NCBI GenBank assembly: GCA_966250015.1
Contig: CBINFS010000011.1
Location: forward strand, 1 to 64,000
From: CBINFS01 sp966250015
GTDB lineage: Bacteria; Bacteroidota; Rhodothermia; Rhodothermales; DASSAV01
DNA length: 64,000 nt
Direction: 5' to 3'
The number at the start of each line of letters is the position of its first letter. The stretch's first letter is position 1. The position numbers and the translations under genes were made by a program. The notes beneath the pieces were generated by a model, which was not told where the DNA came from, did no database searches, and worked only from the letters and a program-made list of their open reading frames with translations. This document shows positions 63,052-64,000 of the stretch, one piece after another.

Positions 63052-64000
63052 TCACTCGACGATCTGCACCTTGCTGCCGTCGTTGAGCCGGCCGGTGCCT
63101 TCTGAAATGACGAGTGCCCCTTCCGGCAATCCGTCCACGATCAGGCGGTAGTCCTCGAAACGGTCGCCCACTTCGACGTTGCGGCGGCGTGCGACCCCGT
63201 CTTCCACCACGTAGACGTAGTACGTCGTGCTGCCGGGTGACTGGAGCACCGTCGCGGCGGGTACGAAAAGCCCGGTCACGTCCCCCAGGTTGAGCTCCAC
63301 ACGGGCAAACATGCCCGGGCTCAGCAGCTGCTCGCTGTTGTCGACGCGGACCTCCACCCGGAACGTGCGACTCCCGGGATCGACCGTCGGGTGAATTTTG
63401 GCCACGCGGCCAGCAAAGGCCCGGTCGGGGTACATGTCCAATCGGATCACCGCCGGCATGTTTTGTTTGACGAACGGGAAGTAGTTCTCCGACACGTTGA
63501 CGACGACCTTGAGCGGATTCGTCTGCATCACCGTCAGGAGCGAGGGCGCTTGAATCCCGGCCATGAACATCTCCCCTTCGACGAAATTCTTCGCCGTGAC
63601 GACGCCGTCGATCGGTGAGCGTAGCTCCGTATTCTTCTGGAGCATCTCGACGGTGCTGAGCGCGTTGTCGTACTGCGCTTTCGCCTGCTCGTACCGCTGC
63701 TTCGAGACCGATCCGATCTCCAGCAGATTACGCATTCGCTCCATGTCGTTTTTGGCGACGTCGAGCTGCACGAGGGCTTGCTGCAGGTTGGCGCTCTCCA
63801 TGTTGACGAGCACCTGGCCACGGCGCACACGGTCCCCCTCATCCACGTGGATCTTTTCGATGCGCGCACCGCTCGGTGCCGTTATGTAAGCCTGCTCCCA
63901 GGCTTCGATCGATCCCGAGTACGTGACCAGCCGGGGAAGCGTCCGCACCTCAGGTTTGACCACCCGGATCGGTTGCGCACGCTCTTCGACGACAGGCGCC
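63052..64000 (-). CDS. RND periplasmic adaptor (HlyD/AcrA family), partial
   Basis: The gene enters from beyond the right edge: the frame is open through 64000 (APVVEERAQPIRVVKPEV), so the GTG at 63963 is not the start. Visible are the lipoyl/barrel-sandwich halves (GARIEKIHVDEGDRVRRGQVLV, ELRSPIDGVVTAKNFVEGEM), a coiled hairpin between them, and the beta-barrel and membrane-proximal parts (LGDVTGLFVPAATVLQSPG). The signal peptide or lipobox lies outside the window. It ends 41 bases before the pump gene. Confidence 0.93.
   Translation of the reverse strand, partial: APVVEERAQPIRVVKPEVRTLPRLVTYSGSIEAWEQAYITAPSGARIEKIHVDEGDRVRRGQVLVNMESANLQQALVQLDVAKNDMERMRNLLEIGSVSKQRYEQAKAQYDNALSTVEMLQKNTELRSPIDGVVTAKNFVEGEMFMAGIQAPSLLTVMQTNPLKVVVNVSENYFPFVKQNMPAVIRLDMYPDRAFAGRVAKIHPTVDPGSRTFRVEVRVDNSEQLLSPGMFARVELNLGDVTGLFVPAATVLQSPGSTTYYVYVVEDGVARRRNVEVGDRFEDYRLIVDGLPEGALVISEGTGRLNDGSKVQIVE

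Overview
The window is about 60% G+C, densely coded, and has no rRNA, tRNA or CRISPR array that I can see. It looks like a chromosomal segment from a Rhodothermales/Balneolales-type bacterium (the Bacteroidota-related Rhodothermota). The clues are a secreted delta-60-repeat protein with a type IX secretion sorting tail (YPNPFNPST), a bacillithiol-type deacetylase (BshB1), DUF5683 and PEGA proteins, an efp-accB-accC cluster and a cbb3-type oxidase cluster. The lineage is an inference from gene content, not a database result.

Layout: 1-1740 is AT-richer and holds a frameshifted AlbA/ATPase regulator cut by the left edge, followed by a gene-free stretch. From 1741 to 18481 almost everything reads leftward: HAD phosphatase plus two tandem-domain UspA proteins; a signalling run (valS, lipoprotein, GAF-sigma54 activator, Ser/Thr kinase with PEGA repeats, TPR-DUF5683 protein); a response regulator with an overlapping hybrid kinase; aroC; a DegP/HtrA protease; and a PlsC acyltransferase. 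18566-23896 carries a glycosyltransferase, a PH-like hypothetical, prmC and the glycogen/alpha-glucan phosphorylase gene with a strong terminator. 23972-34980 is a leftward housekeeping block: acylphosphatase, small membrane proteins, a thioredoxin-fold protein, a GH3 enzyme, nadD, bamD, an LppC-like receptor, guaA, gcvH, accC, accB and efp.

35335-42266 mixes a membrane-anchored anti-sigma-like protein, bshB1, a 66-codon small gene, leuS, a CoA-binding protein and the T9SS-exported delta-60 protein. 42308-47061 is a sulfur module: a divergent ArsR-type regulator, a CstB-like persulfide dioxygenase/rhodanese fusion, a TauE/SafE exporter and a SulP transporter. The 348-bp divergent promoter region carries several dyads. 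47072-50447 holds mobA with a DUF1080 protein, a CoA hydrolase/transferase and a ferritin-like protein. 51281-58129 joins redox-protein genes (two TlpA-like thioredoxins, DsbD) to a ccoS-ccoN-ccoO-cytochrome c cluster, consistent with cytochrome c maturation feeding a haem-copper enzyme. The right end has a TauE/UreH-like membrane protein and an RND efflux operon (adaptor, pump, PG0541-like protein) that runs off the window.

The most notable observations are: two same-length (105 bp) diverged palindromic elements at 49818 and 58396; a CcoN-like subunit with Phe where C-type oxidases have the active-site Tyr; the operator-like dyads and Cys-pair ArsR regulator of the sulfur module; the overlapping sigma54-activator/kinase gene pair; a large perfect dyad upstream of degP; and a lipoprotein-like reading frame with an ideal ribosome site that runs into glgP.
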